A stretch of DNA of 64,000 nt from Calliopsis andreniformis (GCF_051401765.1 NW_027480542.1:868001-932000); one strand, 5' to 3'; shown: positions 25,868 to 37,287, counted from the stretch's first letter. Program-made: numbers and translations. Notes: generated by a model from the sequence alone, not told the origin.

Positions 25868-27062
25868 ATTATTTAAAAAAGCGATGATATAACGAGCACT
25901 TTATCTCGTTCGCGACAACCGTTGGCTGTTGATATACGTGGCCAACCGAAGGTCGCCTTCGGTAGGAGATTCCGTTGCGCTACTAACAAACACGGTAAAT
26001 TTGGTGTATGACTCGTTTTTAGCTATTAGAGTTGAACTCGAATACGTGAACGATCTGTGTCAGCTGATCGAATTTCAGGCCCGACATCGAGTGGGGACAT
26101 TAGAACCTGGGAGAGAGAAAGAGAAACTGTCGAACGTTGGACAAAGATAAAATAGGATAAGCGAGCGCCGCATAACGGCTAATTAGCGTATTCCGCGTTT
26201 CCGCGGAGACACACGCGAGTCTCGCAGTCAGTCTTGCGTCACTCCTATAACGAGTAAGAGGAAGGCCGCGAACTCCCCACTCGAGGCCGCCCTGGTTCGC
26301 GCCGCGGCCGATCTCACGAGTGAAATCGCGACACCGTGAGAATAAAAGGCGGGCAGGCCGGACCAGGCGGCAGAGCGGTTCAGTTACCGAGCGTGCCTAC
26401 AGCGAGCGATACCGCAACGAGCACACAAGCTGGTTCTCTCTTTTGTAATAGACTGTCCGCAGTCCTCCAACGGACCCTTGGAGGTGGTGTTCTAACCGCT
26501 CCTTGTGGTAATAACCGTGATCCTCGACGGGAGAGTTACCTCTCCGCGTCACCAACCTCGGGTCTCTGTGCATCACCCGTGGCGTAGCCCGGTGGACACA
26601 GGCAAAGGACTCTTCGGCCCATGGTCAACGGGTGGCATAGCCGACGTGGCCTGTAGCGCCAACCTCAGATTCCGATCCCGATGATCCTACTCCCCAGCGT
26701 ACTGTAAGCACAACCTGGAGCAGCGGCTCCCAACGTCCGCCGACACCGCCGTTGGAGATACCAAATCCCCTCTACCGCATACCGTAGGGAACAGCGGTTC
26801 CCAACCTACCGACGCCGACTAACCGGGGAGCTACGACTCCCAACGTGAGCGACCAAGTGGGACTCCCCACTCGCCGAGAAGGAGCAGCGGCTCCCACTCC
26901 GAATCGTATACGAGGGGCATCCGGCCTCTTCCGCCGTGCGTAACTAGAGAACAATAAAGGACTGTTTAAAACCGAAATATAGCTGACCCCCTTCATTTGC
27001 TACACGAACCCGGCGCCCGACTGAGGCGGCACCTTCTTCCTCGCTCCCCCCGGCGACCACGC
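25868..27062 (+). mobile_element. LTR-like element sharing its 5' part with LTR family X
   Basis: The first 350 bp (TATAACGAGCAC, GGTCGCCTTCGGT, ATGACTCGTTTTTA, AAGCGAGCGCCGC, CAGTCAGTCTTGC) match the starts of the family X LTRs at 50955 and 60746, then diverge. Downstream is a promoter-like AATAAAAGGC (about 26341) and, about 620 bp further, AATAAAGGAC (about 26952), consistent with TATA and poly(A) signals of an LTR. The right boundary abuts the R1 ORF2 start at 27063. No target duplication was found. Confidence 0.5.
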
Positions 27063-27180
27063 GCAGCGTTGTCACCCACACCAAGCTCGACCAGCGTCTG
27101 TTGCAGAAGGTCCTGCGACGCGGCCGAGTGGTTGAGGTTGGCCTGGAGGATTTTGACCGTGGGGGTGAATTTTAGGCCGT
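27063..27180 (-). pseudogene. R1-clade ORF2 N-terminus (endonuclease start), truncated
   Basis: Reading the minus strand downstream of ORF1 gives KILQANLNHSAASQDLLQQ, the characteristic start of the APE-type endonuclease domain of R1-clade ORF2 proteins. It is cut off at 27062 by the adjoining LTR-like element. Whether the RT fragment at 20973-22700 once belonged to this copy cannot be told. Confidence 0.75.
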
Positions 27181-28579
27181 TTCCATGGCCTCCCCACGGC
27201 CGGATTCTCCTTCCATCGGTGCGGGCTCAGGGGCCCGTGGTTCTTCTTTGTCCCTCGTTGCCGAGGCGGCCGGGCCAACTTGGCCGGACGCCTCGGGTGT
27301 AGGGCGTGGTTTCCTCCCCCTTCTTGGCGGTGGCGGCGCGCAGGCTTTTGCGCCCAGTCGATGGTTGGCTGGGCGGCCCAGGTCAGTGCACACCGGGCAC
27401 TTCGGCGGTGCCGTGCATTGCCGCGCCATGTGCTCGGTGCTACCGCATGTGTAGCACCTGGCGCGGCGGTCTGCTTCTGTGGGGCACCTCTGCTGCACGT
27501 GCCCCAAGTCCAGGCATTTGAAGCATCGCTGGGGACGCGCAGCCAGCGCCTCGACCCGGGCCGATGTCCAATCGACCCGTATGCGAACGGCGGCCATGAG
27601 TTTGTTCATGGCCACGACTGGACACCTAAGCCAAACGGTGCCCAGCCCGGACGCGGATCGGCGGACAATGCCGGTGCGCACTTCTTCGGTGCGGCAACCG
27701 ACGATGCCTGCTACGGCGGCCGCCACCGCCTCCGCGGTCACGGACTCGTCCAGGCCGCTTATGCGCGCTTCGCCGCATTTTACGGGCCTGGACACTTTGA
27801 CGTCCGTGCCGCGGAATACTTCTATGAGCCTCTCACTGAGGCGATCTGCGCAGAGCGCGCTTTCTGGGTCGGGGACCTCCAGAATGGATGACCCCGTGCG
27901 GCCCTTTCGATATTTAAGGTCGGTTATACCGACGTCCTGGAGGCGTACGCCCGCCACCGCGCGCGCCATGACCTCAGCGTAGGTCGCGGATGGGCTTGCA
28001 GAACCTCGATATCGGTGGAGCCAAAACCGCGGGGTCTTCCACTTCAGCCTCCTCCCTTAGCTGCCGTTCCTGCAGCGTCAGCTGGATTAGCAGACGCTTA
28101 GCTTCCGCGAGGCCGACGTACTCCCCTGTAGTTGGGGGTCGACCGCGTTTCTTTGCTGTGGGCCGCGGGGCCCGAGGCAGCCGGACGGACCGAATGGAAC
28201 CCGCCGAGCTGGTGGAATCCCATCCGTCGTCGTCCGTTATGCCGGCTGACGCGGATCTCCATGGAGACTTTTTGCGGCTGCGGCCGGAACTCGGTCCCGG
28301 CAGCCGCTCTAAGCGCACCACAGGGCGCGCGAGGGTCACCTCACTAACGACCCTGGGTGCGTTAGTCTTCGAAGTAGACGCCGGGACAGACGATCTGCCT
28401 GACCCGGACGCCTCTTCACCAGTAGTAGAGCTGAACACTGTGGCCTGGTGGTCTACCACAGCGTTCTCCCGGTCGATGGATGACGACGCGGGGGAGCCCG
28501 GACGGCCACTCCCATCCGCGCCGGTGCTGGGGGATCCGACGCCCCCTGCACCGTAAACGTTAATACCTTTAGTCGTCAT
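27172..28579 (-). pseudogene. R1-clade non-LTR retrotransposon ORF1 (Gag-like), frameshifted
   Basis: The ORF1 protein of R1-clade elements binds element RNA and target chromatin. The N-terminal part (28579-27974, about 200 residues) is Ser/Pro-rich with basic patches (KKRGRPP). After a frameshift at about 27972 the reading continues to 27172 with the conserved MARAVAGVRLQDVG block and three zinc knuckles: CFKCLDLGHVQQRC, CYTCGSTEHMARQC and CPVCTDLGRPANH. Three knuckles in this order are typical of the R1 clade. The coding strand is GC-rich, unlike the AT-rich surroundings. No 28S rDNA flank is present, so this is not an rDNA-resident R1. Confidence 0.88.
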
Positions 28580-28915
28580 CTCGCATGTCCGATACCCTCT
28601 TGCGGGTAGGCCCGTACCCTAAACGCCCGTCTTATGTGCCAAAGTCGTCGTCGATGTTCTATCCCATGCCAGCTCACCGCGTTCGTCCTCCGCGTCCAGC
28701 AAATTGGCACTCGCAAGCGAGTACCAACTACTGGGGCGGAGGTCCAGGGACCCCACGTGGAGGTGCGGTGAGTGGTCTTGAGCCAGTCGGGCCCCAAACT
28801 TCGCCGAAATTCCCCTCACCTGGCGAGCAAGCTCGTCAGGGTGTTGGTAGAACATCAGCTCCATCGGAGTTCTCGCCAAGGCAGACGTGCCCGGACGAGA
28901 CCCTTGCAGCCCTCG
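28580..28915 (-). other. R1-clade 5' leader or unassigned sequence
   Basis: GC-rich sequence upstream of ORF1 on the minus strand, with an 86-codon frame (28879-28619) that I do not recognise. It ends at the 5' LTR of gypsy-1 (28916), which appears to have interrupted it. Confidence 0.4.
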
Positions 28916-30205
28916 TGTCCCCGCGACAGCTCTCTCTAGCTCTACTGTACTCTATCCTACCCTATCTCTCTCTATATATTTGCCATCTCTCTTTATCCAC
29001 TACCATCTCTCTCTACCTCATTGTATTTATTTCCTTCTCTTTCTACTAATACTTTATTATTATATATAACCGCGTATTCTGTTATTTTAATACTAATTAA
29101 TATTTTTGTACTTTTCTATGCCGTACGTTTTCATTTGCGATTAGAATAAGATTGCCATTAGAAATAAGATACTACGCATGCGCGAACTCCGACTGGCCGG
29201 TGTATAAGAAGCTGCGAAAGCAACAAGAGACACACTTCTCTCTGGCATCGGGTTCAGAATAGACGAAGATCTGGGAGGCAGCTGAGATACTCGTCCAGTG
29301 AGATGGAGACCGCTCCTTTAGGGGTAGCGACCGTTTTCCAGAGATCAAGAGTATTCGATGCTCCTTTACAGGTTCAATCTTGAGTAACTTTATGACAGGT
29401 GCACTACGACGATTCTAAGTAAGTGCAGTACGGACGACATCTTGGAGGTAGCTGAGATACTAAAGATCGAGACCGCTCCTTTAGGGGTAGCGTCCGTTCT
29501 ACCAAATAGTAATTGATGCTCCTTTAATATAGAGTTCGTGCTTGCCGTAAGCAGACGAATCGCCTGCCAACAAGAGCTAGAAGCCATTCCTAGTCGGACG
29601 CATTTCTAAGACCGCTCCTGAAGAGTCTTTTCTCCAAGGTAGCGACTGATGTAGAAAAGATAACGAAAGGCTTACGGATGCTTAGGCAATCAAGCAAAGA
29701 TTATATGTTTCATGAAACCTTGAGACCGCTCTGAGGTTATAGCCACCTATAACTTTGGCAGCGACCAGGGCATACGAGACAAGATCTATTGCACACACAC
29801 ACACACACTTACACTGCGTATCCTCTACCGCAATTAATACGGATTAATAATTAATAACAGCATAATTACTCTTATTCACGAATTTTAAGCATAGACACAT
29901 AACCTAACTCTCGCGTTATCGAGATAAATGATAGAAGTATATCGCATAACGATTACCATCAACATAACCTCGTCTGTACATAATAATTAACCTTATTTGT
30001 TCTTATAAATATTTAACGAATTAGAATAGGCATTAGTATTGTATTTACGTTAGAATTAGAATAGGGTTTACTGAATAAATTATTGTCAAGAAAGATCTAA
30101 GCTTTGGATTTTAACTCCTTAACCGCACGCCACACGAACCCCACTTTTCGTCCATCGGAAAGCCGCTCTTCCATGGACAACGTAGCATCGCTTTAGGGAC
30201 GTTAC
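28916..30205 (+). repeat. gypsy-1 5' LTR
   Basis: About 1290 bp, TGTCCC...GTTACA. A TATA-like TATAAGAA lies at 29203. From about 29230 to its end it is almost identical to the 3' LTR, whereas the first 300 bp are only about 75-80% similar by eye. The R/U5 part carries a series of modules of the form GACCGCTCC...GGTAGCGACC with small internal hairpins (CTCCTTTAGGGG). A CA dinucleotide run lies at about 29793. Confidence 0.88.
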
Positions 30206-30221
30206 AGACTACGTATACACT

Positions 30222-30241
30222 TTTTGGTGACAGGGGGGTGG
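30222..30241 (+). promoter_or_regulatory. gypsy-1 primer binding site
   Basis: TGGTGACAGGGGGGTGGGAT matches, with one change, TGGTGACAGCGGTGGGAT found next to the gypsy-2 LTR. The sequence is close to the complement of a tRNA-Leu 3' end (CCCACCGCTG-CACCA type). It sits 16 bp from the LTR end, further than usual. Confidence 0.55.
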
Positions 30242-30416
30242 GATATACGAAGCGTAGAACCGCGTGTAATTTCGATAGAATCAACCCACGATAAGCTTAA
30301 TATCTTAGGATAATAAGCTTTGTGAAACCTACTCCAAAATATAAGTGAGTACTATCGATTAAGTTGTGGCAACGAGAATTACTTCTCAGCGGGGCTTATA
30401 TCTGACTTGGCATAAT

Positions 30417-31440
30417 GGCATCGACTAACAACCCTGGCGTAGATAACCTAGCGAACGATTTGGAGCAATTACAATTAAACACTGGTAATGCGACGCCTGT
30501 TCATACTACTCCCCCTTTTTCCACATATGAGCATTAGAGATGCCGCTGCTACAGTTCCTTCTTTTGACGGTAGAAACTTAGCCGTTTATCAATTTGCAAA
30601 AAGCTGTCGCAGTGCTAGGCGAATGATTGCTCCAAACGCTGAGTACGGATTAGTACAGTTAATAAAAAACAAACTCTTTGGACAAGCTTCACGAGTAGTT
30701 TTAAGTGGTGATTATAACACCATTGAAGACCTTATTTCCGTGCTCAGTTCGCGTTTCGCTCCATTACACTCGTCAATACAATTATATGGCAACATGTCTA
30801 AAATTGCTCAGATGCCAAATGAAGCCGTCGTAGATTATAGTAGTCGCGTTTCGAACATTCTACTACAAATAAGGAATTGTAACGATATCGAAGTACCCGA
30901 TCATACCGCGCAATACAATATAACTGCGGAACGCAACGCTGTCAAGGCTTTCTTAACAGGGTTAAAACCCGAGATATTTTCCCGTATGCGATATTGTGAT
31001 TATAGTACTCTCGACGCAACTATTAGCGCAGCTATTAGGGCAGAGGCCGAACATCACGAAAATCAAATGCGAATTCGAATGGCAGAAGGTCTTATTCAGA
31101 ATACCCAATGTACAAATTGTTTCGGCTACGGCCATAATACAAATACTTGTAGTAGTCAGCCTATGGGAAATCAACAACAAGTTTCTCGAGTAGATTGGCA
31201 GATGAAACACTGTCAATTCTGTCAGAAGAGAGGTCATACAGTTCAAGAATGCCGAAGTCTAAACCGTCCTCGAAGAAACGCTCAACTTACAGACGTTCCT
31301 ACATGTCAATTCTGCAAATTTAAGGGACACACAATTGAGCAATGCAGGAAGAAGAAGTACTTCGACCAACGGGAAGCTGCAAAAACCGCTAACCAGGAGA
31401 GACCTCAAAGAGAACCAGTACAACCAAGAATGGTACGTAG
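30417..31440 (+). pseudogene. gypsy-1 gag
   Basis: The likely start is ATG 30417 (MASTNNPGVDNLAND). A one-base frameshift near 30530 moves the reading into the long frame that covers the rest of gag-pol. The capsid-like region (VPSFDGRNLAVYQFAKSC, then the RFAPLHSSIQLYG block) is typical of insect Ty3/gypsy Gag. Three CCHC zinc knuckles follow: CTNCFGYGHNTNTC, CQFCQKRGHTVQEC and CQFCKFKGHTIEQC. Three knuckles is more than the usual one or two. Gag forms the particle and binds RNA. Confidence 0.85.
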
Positions 31441-34400
31441 ACAAGCCATACTTAAACTCGCCACAACACAAATAAGCAAACCTCCAAGCATTAATCTCTG
31501 TGGTCCAGAATTCGACAATGGGCGAGCAACCTTAATGGTGGATACAGGCTCTGACTTAAATGTCATAAAGGAGTCTGCCATCTCTGCTTATGCACCTATA
31601 TCAACCAATCTCATCTTCGATCTCCACGGAATTACGGAAGGACGACTTACTACCCTAGGGTATATAAAAGTAAAGACCTTAAATACAGAAATCACCTTTC
31701 ACATCGTTGAAAACCTTCCTATACCTCAGGACGGCATACTGGGAACTGAATTTTTTGGAAGTAACAAGGCGACCATCGATTACACAAAATCTGCAATAAC
31801 ATTAGGGAATGAGGTATTACCCTTTGCAGATCCAGAAACTATTACAATTCCCGCAAGAACAAGAAGTCAAATCTACGTACGCGTCGCTAATTTACAAGCA
31901 ACCACAGGGTATATTCCCAAAATGAACATACATCCCAACATCTACATGGGAAATGCTGTAGTAGCAAACCATAATGGCACCGCCTATCTCTTTGCTATTA
32001 ACTCTTCAACTGAAGATATCGAAATTCCAGTGCCCACGGTCGAAATACAGCCTTTTGAAGAGGCACCTTCAGCTGAAAACTGCACAAGAAGATATAAGGA
32101 CCCGTGTCGAGCTTACAAGGTACTCCAACACATGCGCCTAAATCACCTTAACTCTGAAGAAAGAGCCAGTGTAGAGACCTTGGTAAAGCAACATGCAGAC
32201 AGATTCTTACTTCCTGGAGAAGAGCTACAAGCTACAAACAAGGTATACCACAGGATAATTACCGAAAATGAAGTTCCTATACACGTTAAGCAATACCGCT
32301 ATCCTCAAGTACACAAGGAGGAAATAAAAAATCAAGTAAATGACCTTCTCGATAAGGGAATTATTAGACCCTCTTCCTCCCCATATAACTCCCCCGTCTG
32401 GATCGTTCCGAAGAAGGAAGATTCCCAAGGGAAAAAGAAGTGGAGGATGGTTATCGACTTCAGGAAACTCAACGAAATAACTATGGGAGATGGTTATCCA
32501 CTTCCAAATATCGCAGATATATTGGACCAATTAGGAAGCGCCAAATACTTTTCTGTATTTGACTTGGCTTCTGGATTCCACCAAATCCCCATGCACCCTG
32601 AAGACCGGCACAAAACCGCCTTCTCCACCACCTACGGGCATTATGAATATGTACGGATGCCCTTTGGTCTCAAAAATTCTCCTGCAACCTTCCAGAGGCT
32701 AATGGACGAAGTTCTAATTGGCCTACAAGGGGTAGAACTGTTAGTATACGTCGACGACATAGTCCTCTATGCAAGTTCACTTAATGAACATACAATTAAG
32801 TTCAAGAAACTAATGAAACGTTTACAAGAGGCCAACCTCTCACTACAACCAGAAAAATGCGAGTTCTTAAAGAAAGAAGTCGCATACTTAGGGCACATCA
32901 TCAGCGAACATGGTGTTAAACCTGATCCAAAAAAACTGGAAGCCGTAAAAAATTTTCCAATTCCCAAAACACAGAAGAATGTAAAACAATTTTTGGGACT
33001 GTGCGGATACTATCGTCGATTCATTAAGGATTTTTCTAAAATTGCTAGACCTTTAACAAACTTAACAAAAAAGGACTACACTTTCGAGTGGACAGGAAAC
33101 CAACATAAAGCATTCGAATTTCTACGAGATGCACTTTGTAAAGAGCCTATCTTACAGTACCCTGACTTTAACAGGATGTTCAACATAACAACAGATGCAT
33201 CTGGCTTTGCTGTAGGTGCTGTTCTCAGCCAAGGAGAAATCGGTAAGGACCTTCCCATAGCATATGCATCCAGAGTCCTGAACGATGCCGAGACAAGATA
33301 CTCTCCAACAGAGCGAGAATTACTTGCTGTAGTATATGCTGTGCATCACTTTAGACCTTATGTGCATAGCAAGAAATTCCTTCTCATCACAGACCACAAA
33401 CCATTAGAATGGTTACAAAATCTGACTAACCCAACGTCACGGTTAATGCGTTGGAAACTAAAACTAGCTGAGTATGAGTTTAAAATCGTTTATAAACCTG
33501 GCAAATATAATACTAACGCCGACGCCTTATCCAGGAATCCGACTTCACTTCCTGTATATGCAAAACGAGCAATTACTCACTCAAGCCCAGATTCGGATGA
33601 ATTCAAGAGGAAAAATGAATTTCACCAGTACAGAACCCGTCAAAGATCAACATCTCGCTCTAGTTCTGACCATGGTCACAAAAGGAAAAAAGAAGTTCAC
33701 CAGTACAGAACACGTCAGAGATCAACATCTCACTCTAGCTCTGTTCCTGAAGATCACAAGAAGAAAAAGGAATATCACCAGTTCCCAACACGCCAGAGAA
33801 GCACCACAACTTCAGCATCTGGGAATCCAGCCCCAAAGAAACAAGCAAGAATATATTCAAGCGATACAGATAACGAAACAGAAGTAGAAGTTAACGAAAA
33901 AAAGAAACAAAAAAGGAAAAAGAGCCAAACAACTTCCTCCTCCAACCAACCTGCACCTAAGAAGCGAACAATTCAAGTGGAAGTCCATGAAACCCCAAGA
34001 TCACCTCCTGCCAAAAATCCTAGTAAACCAACTCCCCTTAAGCAAAAACCAGAACCTACTGACTGGAATGAAATTATGGAAGCTGACGAGGAAACAATAG
34101 TCCCCAAACATCAATTTAGAGACCCACCAAAAATAGATTCTTGCTCAAAAACTAGTAGCAGTACAAGTTCCAGCGAAGCAACACTTACCGCACCTAAAAG
34201 GGAACCAATGTCAGACTCTAGTGGTACATTAACAGCCCCCGTATCCCCTATAAGGATCAGCAAGAAGGAACACAGAATACTTACCCCTCAAGTCTATGGA
34301 CCAGTGCAGAAGAAGCCAACAAAAGAAGTGCACAAGAAACCAAAAGTTGTTAGTAATGTGCCTGTAGGAGTTAATATTCAGGAGTCCAACGATCACCTAT

Positions 34401-35808
34401 GGATGAGGAAGGAAACGATAATAATATTCATTAATGAAAATAGCAAACCATTAGGAACATTAGGGGAAGAATTAATAAAACAGAAAAAAATCAAACCATG
34501 CAAACCACTGCAAGCAGGACAAATAGTAGAATTAAAGAAAGGTAGGAACACTGTCTTTGGTATAGTCACTACCAGCAATCCTTCAGAAGAAACCCTCCAT
34601 AAGGTATTGAAGTCACTAAGGATTAAGCTGCAACAAGAAAACATAACGCAAGCATGCATATCAGGAGAAAAAGGAAAAATTCCGTGGAATAAATTACAAA
34701 ATTTAATCCGGTTAAATTTTCTGCAAACAAATATGAAGTTTATTTTGTGTAAGGGCACCATCCAGATTCCACCACAGCAAGATCGCCTACAAATCATGAA
34801 GGAAAACCATGAATCACCAATAAGAGGTCATAAGGGTATTAAGAAGACTTACCATCGCATCAGAAGTCAATACTACTGGAAAAACATGAAATATGATGTT
34901 ACAAATTTCATCAAAACTTGCCTACAATGTCAAAGAAATAAATTAGAGTAAAAAACAAGGAACCAATGATAATAACAGACACACCTGTGGATGCATTTGA
35001 CAAAATTTCCATGGATATCTTAGGACCACTTCCCTACACTGAAAGGAATCATAGTCACATTCTGACAATCCAAGATAACCTCACAAAATACTCCCTTGCA
35101 GTCCCATTAATGGCGACCACATCTGAAGATGTTGCCAAAGCGTTCACTGAACATTTCATATGCAGATTTGGTAGCCCAAAGGCAATATTAACAGATCAAG
35201 GCACTAATTTCACAGGATCCCTTATGAGGAAATTTGCACAAGCCTTCCACATCAAGCAATATCGAACTTCCGCTTTTCACCCTCAGTCGAATGGTTCCAT
35301 TGAAAGAAGTCATCATGTTCTCATCGAATACTTGAAGCATTACGTATCCAAGGAGAAACAATGGGATCTATGGTTACCTCAAGCAATGTTCTCCTATAAT
35401 ACAAGCACACACGAAGGAACAAAATTCACTCCGCACGAACTTGTCTTCGGCAGAAAAGCGCGCTTACCCTCAAGCATTCCTTCAAATGACAGTCTAGGCA
35501 CTTATACAGATTATGTAGACAATTTAATTTCCAAATTACATTCCATTCGGGAATTAGCACGAACTAATCTCGAACAATCAAAGTATAGACAAAAATATTA
35601 CTATGACAGGAAAATTCATCCTGAAATCTACAAAGTTGGAGATTATGTGATGCTACTCAATCCGCGACGTGATAAACTAAGTAGCGAATACAGAGGGCCT
35701 TACCAGGTCATTGAAATCCTAGAGAATAATAATGTAAAAATTGCTATAGGACCGAAAAAACTTAAGGTTGTCCATATGGACAGAATTAAAAAAGCCCATC
35801 TATCATAA
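31441..35808 (+). pseudogene. gypsy-1 pol: protease, RT, RNase H, extra domain, integrase
   Basis: Gag and pol share one frame. Order: protease with LMVDTGSDLNVI (about 31535); RT with the KWRMVIDFRKLN, FDLASGFHQI and YVDDIVLY boxes (32430-32770); RNase H with TDASGFAVGAVL and TDHKPLEWL (33190-33420); a Ser/Lys-rich linker with three repeats of HQYRTRQRSTS (about 33620-33800); a macrodomain-like segment (34388-34756); integrase with its HHCC finger (34808-34950) and core motifs MDILGPLP, ILTDQGTNF and GSIERSHH (35000-35310). A one-base deletion near 34948 separates the finger from the rest. Apart from this lesion the 1487-codon main frame is uninterrupted, so the copy is young. Confidence 0.92.
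34388..34756 (+). other. Macrodomain-like segment in gypsy-1 Pol
   Basis: About 123 residues between the RNase H linker and the integrase finger. Read beside the human TARG1/OARD1 macrodomain pattern it follows the same order: a strand with IIIFINENSKPLGTLGEEL, a helix, GQIVELKKGRNTVFGIVTT (a strand pair), a helix with KVLKSLRIKL, a strand with ACISG, and a helix with WNKLQNLIRLNF. Classical macrodomain glycine loops are only partly kept. Assignment is by eye and inferential. Confidence 0.5.
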
Positions 35809-35956
35809 AATACATACATTAAGACAGAGCCAGCGGCCATTACCGACGCCAAGAAACAACTGACAATCAAAAGAGCCAAGATCGTGAGTAAAAAAAAAAA
35901 AAAATAGGAAATTTTAAAGAAGATATAGAATAGAATACATTATTTTCTAGAAGACC

Positions 35957-36261
35957 ATGGAACGGTATACATGTCTAAAAAAAACGGCGCCGGTAGAAGT
36001 GTGCCTGATCAAGAAATTCTCAAGGATGGCCTGCGGGAAATGTGTAACACGAGAACCAGGAGAAATAGCTGACTGTCCCGACGCGCACTTATTGGTAACA
36101 AAGGCGGCAAGGAGAAGACTCGCAATATGCCACTTTTGCCGCCGCATTCTATACGGGCACTACCCGGCGGCGAAGTGCATGGAATGCAGGCAGGCGTCCC
36201 AGCAATTTTCCAAAGAAGACTGGTTCATCCTGGGACAAGACAGGCCTGTCCCAATTAGGAC

Positions 36262-36265
<4 letters not shown>
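35957..36265 (+). CDS. gypsy-1 accessory Cys-rich ORF
   Basis: A 102-residue frame starting at ATG 35957 with AC-CC-type pairs (CGKC near residue 26, CHFC near 58, CMEC near 74) and several His, suggesting a zinc-ribbon or treble-clef-like fold. It lies 150 bp after integrase, where simple gypsy elements have only a short spacer and env-bearing ones have env. It has no signal peptide or membrane segment, so it is not env. I do not recognise the family. Confidence 0.45.
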
Positions 36266-36323
<58 letters not shown>

Positions 36324-36330
36324 AAAAAAG
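36266..36330. repeat. AAT microsatellite followed by poly(A)
   Basis: About 15 AAT units (36266-36312) followed by about 18 A residues (36313-36330). It lies between the Cys-rich ORF and the internal promoter of gypsy-1. Confidence 0.95.
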
Positions 36331-36390
36331 GGTTTCATTTATTTCATCCAAATATCCATAACCTTCTTGGAACATTATTGCAAAACCAAG

Positions 36391-36495
36391 ATGGCGCGAC
36401 CAAAGTGCGCCCCACGACCGATAAGAAGCAAATGCGCAAGAGGAAAATTCGAACGATATAAATACTCCTGCGCAAAGCTGCAAGCGCACCAATAA
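36391..36495 (+). CDS. gypsy-1 micro-ORF, 34 residues
   Basis: ATG 36391 lies in a good context (ACCAAGATGG) and encodes a very basic peptide with four Cys (MARPKCAPRP...). It overlaps a TATAAATA (36459-36466) and precedes the next promoter-like box. Function is unknown; it might be a leader peptide or chance. The AAGATGGCGC context also matches a YY1-type site. Confidence 0.2.
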   Translation: MARPKCAPRPIRSKCARGKFERYKYSCAKLQAHQ

Positions 36496-36562
36496 GGAAA
36501 CAGGAAAAACAAGGGGACCAATCAGAAACCTACAAGATTTTTCAACAGCTTCGGAAAAAGGG

Positions 36563-36606
36563 TATAAAAGAACGCAAAAATCACAATCGCCACAGAAGAG
36601 AACATC
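36563..36606 (+). promoter_or_regulatory. Internal promoter of gypsy-1 accessory ORF
   Basis: A canonical TATAAAAG at 36563-36570 lies 44 bp before ATG 36607, with a pyrimidine/A-rich initiator-like TCACAATC between them. This spacing fits an RNA polymerase II promoter producing a very short leader. Confidence 0.5.
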
Positions 36607-37218
36607 ATGCCGAAGCGAGCAGGCAAACGAAGAACCTACAGAGCTAACCTGGAAAGAATCATGGATAATTTACTCCAGATACCCGCTCCCATTCTCCCTA
36701 TCCCAGAATCCGTCTTAGGACCGGTAACCATTAACTGAAATTTTCTTTATTCTTTCATTTTGAAAATACTAATAGCCTCTAATCTAACGAAGCAGCACCG
36801 AGAAACACAGTCAAAGCCGACTGTGCGGAGCAATGTGCCAGTCGTTCCGGGGACCAGGATAATGGTAGCAAGAGCTGTCCCAGGCCTTTATCCAGAGGGC
36901 GCCCCAGTCCTCGTCCCAACAAAAGCAGCTGCCCCTGCAGAAGACGCTCCAGCCGTCCAGCCTCCAGAGGAAACCTGGTCCCTCCCAGTCACCCCGACCC
37001 CACCGATAACCCCGGACCCTGGACCCCTCCCAAAACTCACGATCCCGTACCGGCTACTACAAGTGGACGTTCCAGAGCCAGACTGGAACCAATACAAGAA
37101 CCTACCCCAAAACGACCCCCAAATTCAAATAGGAACTGCAGGTGCACCCGATGCACGAGGCCACCAAAAGAAGACCCATCTCAGAGCAGGAAGACAAAGG
37201 AAATCCCAAAAATCTTGA
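36607..37218 (+). CDS. gypsy-1 accessory Pro-rich gene, probably two exons
   Basis: ATG 36607 opens a basic 43-codon frame (MPKRAGKRRTYRANLER...) to TGA 36736. A GTAACC donor at 36724 and an acceptor after GAAGCAG (about 36787) would join it in frame to a Pro-rich frame ending at TGA 37216-37218. That second part (36788-37218) lacks a good ATG of its own, which supports splicing. The product would be about 180 residues: a basic N-terminus, a Pro/Ala-rich middle and a basic tail. It could be a nucleic-acid-binding accessory protein; no family is recognised. Confidence 0.4.
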
Positions 37219-37274
37219 AAAAGCAATGGGTAAAATCCAAGTCAAGACTCGATCTCTCGAGGACGAGAGATTCC

Positions 37275-37287
37275 GTAAGGGGGGAGG
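37275..37287 (+). promoter_or_regulatory. gypsy-1 polypurine tract
   Basis: The purine run GTAAGGGGGGAGG lies immediately before the TG of the 3' LTR, as required for plus-strand priming. Confidence 0.85.

Noticed and set aside
27280..27891. 203-codon plus-strand frame
   Set aside because: Antisense shadow of R1 ORF1, which carries the zinc knuckles on the minus strand.
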